Made by a program: the position numbers and the translations under genes. Of a stretch of 64,000 bases of DNA, positions 60,093 through 64,000 are shown piece by piece. Origin of the DNA: Megalopta genalis (lineage: Eukaryota; Arthropoda; Insecta; Hymenoptera; Halictidae); NCBI RefSeq assembly GCF_051020955.1, contig NC_135015.1:9869616-9933615 (forward strand). Reading direction: 5' to 3'. Positions within the stretch are counted from its first letter, which is position 1. Each line of letters opens with the position of its first letter. The notes below the pieces were generated by a model. It ran no database searches, was not told the DNA's origin, and worked only from the letters and a program-made list of their open reading frames with translations.

Positions 60093-62736
60093 TTATTCAA
60101 CAGTTTTTCGTAGAAAACTTAAGTAGGCCAGTGTTGATTTAATAATCTGCAAGGACAGATTCACATGAATAATACAGAATGAAATCTGCATGAAATCTTA
60201 CTTACCCTTCCAAAAGTCGTCATGTTTAAATCTGCTAACGGACCGGCAGTGATTTTCGCGGGACAATTTGATATACAGATCATCAAAATTATGCTCCGTA
60301 TTGTATCGACAGGAAAATGATACCAATCGATCATGAAACATAACGATCCAACATTGCCAGTCTGCAACGTACAAAAACTAAGTATTAGTTTACTAAGTAT
60401 GTAACACACTATACCATCGCTGGAAATATAGTAGTAAGGTTAAAATTACTACATAGTTTGTGATAGAGTATGCATAGAATTATTCATACCTTCTCTACCA
60501 AAAGATCTCCAATATAGCAGAGTATGAATATATTGAACATTAAAGATGATAGTATCATAATATACGTAATAAGGCGGACTATGTTGTTGACCTTCCAATC
60601 CTATTGTAGATATTGTCGTACATAAAAAAAAACAGGGACGAAAATTTGACAAATGAAGTGTATTATATCTATGTATGAATATCTACGATATACCTCGAAG
60701 GACAACCGGAAACACTTTTTGTGATAGTAATTTCAACAATAATCCAGATAAAAAATCCATATTTACTTTTTCACAAAATAATATTTTGAACATGTTTTTA
60801 AATGTAGGAGAAAATGAGTCGACCGATCAGATAGATCAATACCGAACCTGGACCTTTCGTCGAGCGATTGCTTTAACCAATTAAGCTCTCCCCGGCCGAC
60901 CGACGACTGATTCTTTCATGATCCTTATTCAGATCTGATCTTGATTTCAAAGTAACACCCTACACAAAGTTTATCTTTTCGCTCGCGACTGTCGTTCGAG
61001 ATATAAAAAATTCAGTCCCAGGAGTTAAAGGACGTGATATTCGGCGCACCGTTATTGTATAGTATTCGACCATACATATCAGAAAAGTGGAACCAAGGAA
61101 TTCCAAGAAACATGATAGTTGCAGAGTTGTTTCTACCGTTGCCGAAAATCTGTAAAAAGGGTTACAATATACTTCCATCAGTGATGAGACTCGCAATTTG
61201 TGATTGAAGGATCGTACTTTAGGGTTCGTATATGGTGTTTGACTATTTTTACCAATCGTGGACGCAGATTCGTAATCTTTTTCTCGTTGGCTAAATTCTG
61301 TAGTCTTAGTATCATAATGTCAATTTGGCCACAAACGTGCGTGGCGAATACCGCGGCTAACGCGCAAGCACAAATTGTCACGGAATAAACCACGTAACCA
61401 CATAAAGAGTGCACAGCGTACACTATTTCATAAAAAGGGCTCTCTTGAGGGTCAAAAAGTCCACTGTACGTGGGATAAATTAACGGTTTTATCGTGCGAT
61501 TGTTTTCGTCGACGAAGGTACCAATCGCGTACTGCACAATCGTGTGGTACATGAAACCGCCTGAGTACATCAACACCAGGCATAATATCGTTAGATTTCG
61601 ACCCACATTACCGTATTTTAGCATCAAATTACGGTCTTCTGTTCGTTCCACCTGTTACAATGTTTCCCAATATTTCTCGGATACTTAAACCATGCTTTCA
61701 CTTATACATTAAGTGCAGCAGATCGACCCCACAAATTCCCTCACAAAATCTAAGATTTGATTAATCAAACTGAAACCAGAAATTTAACATTTATCATAGT
61801 GGATGGTACTTCATCTCTTTTGCATTCGAAACATCCAAGTAACATTCAGTTTGTCCAATAGATTCCAATAAAAATGAATTTAGAAATCTGGATAAAAATT
61901 AGTATGACCCATATGTGATTGCAGTGGCACTAACCGTGTAAACCACTTTGCTGAAGGTTTCTTTGGAGTGAAATGAAAATGTTTCGATGTAATTTAACCG
62001 TTAATTAAATCACAATATAATAAAGGTTCAAAATTTGTTTGACAGTAGAATACATTAGTGTGTGAAAATCGAGTCTAAAGATCAAATTGTATGTATTCAA
62101 CACAAGAATGGCATGTATTGTATATGTGTTGAATACGATGTTATAAAGTAGTATAACCTTCTTATAAATTAATGTACTTGTGTATTCCTAACACATACTT
62201 ACGGACACACGTACTTAAAGTTTCAGTAGCAAAGGTAGATACCCATTTGTTTAAGTTAGTTATTATAAATGTTCACCATTTAATATAACACCATATTTAT
62301 TCCGATCTGCTTTATTATACTCTTTAATTTTTATGCCAAAGTTATAAGGAATAAAATCACTGACCTTTTTCCAGTCATCTTGGATACTCTCAATGCAGTG
62401 TTTGAGAGTGGGCCTGCACGCGATGAGCGACCAATACTTGAACACAGATATCCAACAGAATGTTTCTAGACCTATTAGGCTGAGTACAATCATCAAGTCC
62501 TCTTCTTCCACTGCGAGATACAACGTAAACGGTATTAGCGCGAACAGCATAACTACATTGCAGAGTCCGACTGCAAGTTTCTGTAAAAATTTGTTGGTGT
62601 CCTCTAGAATGTCTGGCCAAATGCCAGTTGATTTTAGGATCCATTTGCATGGCTTGAAAACGTAGACGACGTCTTTTTCGTAATACGGGTTTCGTGGTAT
62701 GCCGACCCTCTGATCTTGAACAGCGAGAGGTTCCAT
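60093..62736 (-). CDS. Odorant receptor L (7tm_6 family), complete
   Basis: Complete six-exon OR of 408 residues. Exons: 62736-62365, 61651-61218, 61149-61050, 60600-60490, 60361-60206, 60146-60093, GT-AG, phases 0, 2, 0, 0, 0. The N-terminus is MEPLAVQDQRVGIPRNPYYE, then KPCKWILKSTGIWP. TM3 is MYSGGFMYHTIVQYAIG, the sequon is NRT, TM5 is QLSCFLEFLGSTFLICMVEY, TM6 ends CYIGDLLVEK, and TM7 has DLNMTTFGR, then IIKSTLAYLSFLRKTVE and stop. Nearly all of the gene aligns with K at an offset of about 3,965 bp, including intron 3 with its SINE. Intron 1 is longer by about 80 bp, owing to an insertion with a perfect GTATTCAACAC inverted repeat (62,093-62,136). The codon two before the ATG is GTG, so 62,736 is the start. 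Confidence 0.92.
60806..60908 (-). mobile_element. tRNA-like SINE head in intron 3 of gene L
   Basis: Second copy of the element in gene K at the same intron position, with GAGCTTAATTGGTTAAAGC as box A and the same box B-like GGTTCGGTATTGATC. It was copied with the gene and is not an independent insertion. Confidence 0.55.
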
Positions 62737-62839
62737 GCTCACCTGTAGATAGCTCGAAAGCGACTGTCCAACTATCCATACAGGGAGACTAGTTGCATTG
62801 ATTATTACCCATGGATACTGAGACTGCGTTAGTACAAGC

Positions 62840-62849
62840 GTGCGTGCAT
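62840..62849. promoter_or_regulatory. Conserved GTGCGTGCAT motif upstream of gene L
   Basis: One-base variant of GTGCGTGCAC, 104 bp before the ATG. Confidence 0.35.
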
Positions 62850-63010
62850 CCCATTCATTATGATTTCAGTTTGATCGATCGCTTGTTGAAAAAACAATAC
62901 AAATTCTAGGAAATGCTAACCATCCTGCAGATGCGTGGGGTTGAATTGTCTGCCAATGTAGAGCCATTAAACGCGGTTGCTTTACACATAGAGTGCAGTT
63001 GCATGCTCGC

Positions 63011-63107
63011 TGAGGCACGACATTATCACTGACTTACATATCGTTTTATGCAGAATAATACCTGTGTACAAACGGTGACAAAGTGATCTGAAGCATATAT
63101 CGTTCAA
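63011..63107 (-). promoter_or_regulatory. Promoter-like conserved block of gene L
   Basis: Minus strand reads ATATATGCTTCAGATCAC, TTTGTCACCGTTTGTACACAG and CTGCATAAAACGATATG. Same layout as upstream of K. Confidence 0.4.
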
Positions 63108-64000
63108 CTTTACGAAATATTGCTTTTCAACACAAGAAACTTTACTGATAAGAATGGAAAAGATTTTATTATCTTGTAAAAAGAAAAATGCATTTGTTCG
63201 TAAACTTAAAACAGTAAAATTGGTATAAAATGTTCATAATCAGAGTTTCTTTAACATTACTCTATTTAACTTACTTCTACTACCAATCTCGAATTAGATA
63301 CTGACATTAAGGTATTGGAGTTCGGTGCTATGTAAAGTCGTGAAAGATTGAAGTTTTACAGATTTCTAAGCTAAACTATGTACTTTTTAGTGAAATGGGA
63401 ATTAACTTATTTACAATTACCAAGATGTCAAAAATTAACATCTGCAGTGATTGAAATGTTTAAATCAGTTTGGAAAGAAAATTTCAAGATAAGCGATATC
63501 GTTGTGGCGTCAGTGATGGTTCGATCAACAAGTATCAGTGGGTGTGTAAAGTAGTATTCGTACACATTTTAAAATAGGATAACTGTTTCGTAATTGCATC
63601 GAGAGATCTAAATTTGTTTGGGATGTTGGAGGGATTAATTTACTAGACAACAGCTAAGAAATTGTTATCAAAAATTGCAATTGATTGACATGATAAACGA
63701 ATTAAAAAATGATGTTTTTCGTACTTTCTTATCTAAACCTATAACGAAACAACCTAATTCAATGAAATCTTCAGCATGCATACAACTTGCCGAGATCCAC
63801 AACATACGTTTTTTAACATTTTCGTTATAGGTTTAGATAAAAAAATGGGATTATCAGTTCAACTATTTGCAATTTCTGTAAACCAATTGCTGGCCAATAA
63901 ACTAGTATCTCTAACATCGCAGATAAATCTAGATCGTTATTAGTTATTAAATGATTCTATTGTAATGTATATTCACATTTAGAATTACATACAATTACGA
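63108..64000. other. Spacer upstream of gene L at the window edge
   Basis: AT-rich intergenic DNA resembling the other subcluster 2 spacers. This suggests another receptor gene on the minus strand lies beyond the right edge. A perfect 21-bp inverted repeat lies at 63,729-63,840. No exon is visible. Confidence 0.5.
63729..63840. repeat. Perfect 21-bp inverted repeat with 70-bp loop
   Basis: TTATCTAAACCTATAACGAAA at 63,729-63,749 is perfectly complementary to 63,820-63,840. Its perfection within decayed spacer suggests a recent small insertion or a maintained hairpin. Confidence 0.8.

Noticed and set aside
60675..60884. Plus-strand open frame shared by introns 3 of K and L
   Set aside because: It spans the SINE-like sequence and is conserved only because K and L are recent duplicates. 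The opposite strand is open as well. No known domain.

Overview
The window looks like nuclear DNA of an insect, most likely a hymenopteran and possibly a bee. It is AT-rich with GC-richer islands. Its genes are multi-exon with short GT-AG introns. The only protein genes I can recognise are insect odorant receptors (ORs, 7tm_6 family). They form a head-to-tail tandem array, all on the minus strand, as hymenopteran OR expansions often do. The species and the order-level placement are inferences.

Bases 1 to about 14,100 hold no gene I can support. They contain AT-rich spacer, a few GC-richer islands, a GA/TA microsatellite (9.41 kb), a purine tract (12.36-12.56 kb) and a 17-unit, 19-bp minisatellite (12.99-13.31 kb).

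Bases 14.7-29.9 kb carry subcluster 1: four five-exon OR genes (A 14.75-16.72, B 19.47-21.85, C 23.00-26.14, D 26.99-29.91 kb). A and D are segmental duplicates, with about 0.8 kb of shared 5' flank, yet they are separated by the more divergent B and C. Their last exon is aberrant. A 1.2 kb GC-rich block of three imperfect palindromes lies between A and B.

Bases 30.8-62.7 kb carry subcluster 2: eight six-exon OR genes (E to L), spaced about 3.6-5.0 kb apart. The first exon of subcluster 1 is split here by a phase-0 intron. E-H form one group, and I-L another. Gene I looks like a mosaic of the two. Relics of dead receptors lie between the intact genes (49.95-50.59, 55.27-55.41, 59.18-59.57 kb), and one lies next to D (26.71-26.98 kb). 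Small mobile-element-like sequences sit in introns and spacers: a TIR element in intron 3 of I, a fold-back element in three spacers, and a tRNA-like SINE in intron 3 of K and L.

Each predicted protein is about 401-409 residues, with the usual OR layout: cytoplasmic N-terminus, seven membrane segments, and a TM7 split over the last two exons. Such receptors normally work in antennal neurons as odour-tuning subunits together with the co-receptor Orco, which is not in this window. All twelve keep an N-glycosylation sequon in extracellular loop 2. The two subclusters carry different short CG-containing motifs at nearly fixed distances (71-79 bp and 88-104 bp) upstream of their ATGs. Subcluster 2 also shares a promoter-like block about 250-360 bp upstream.
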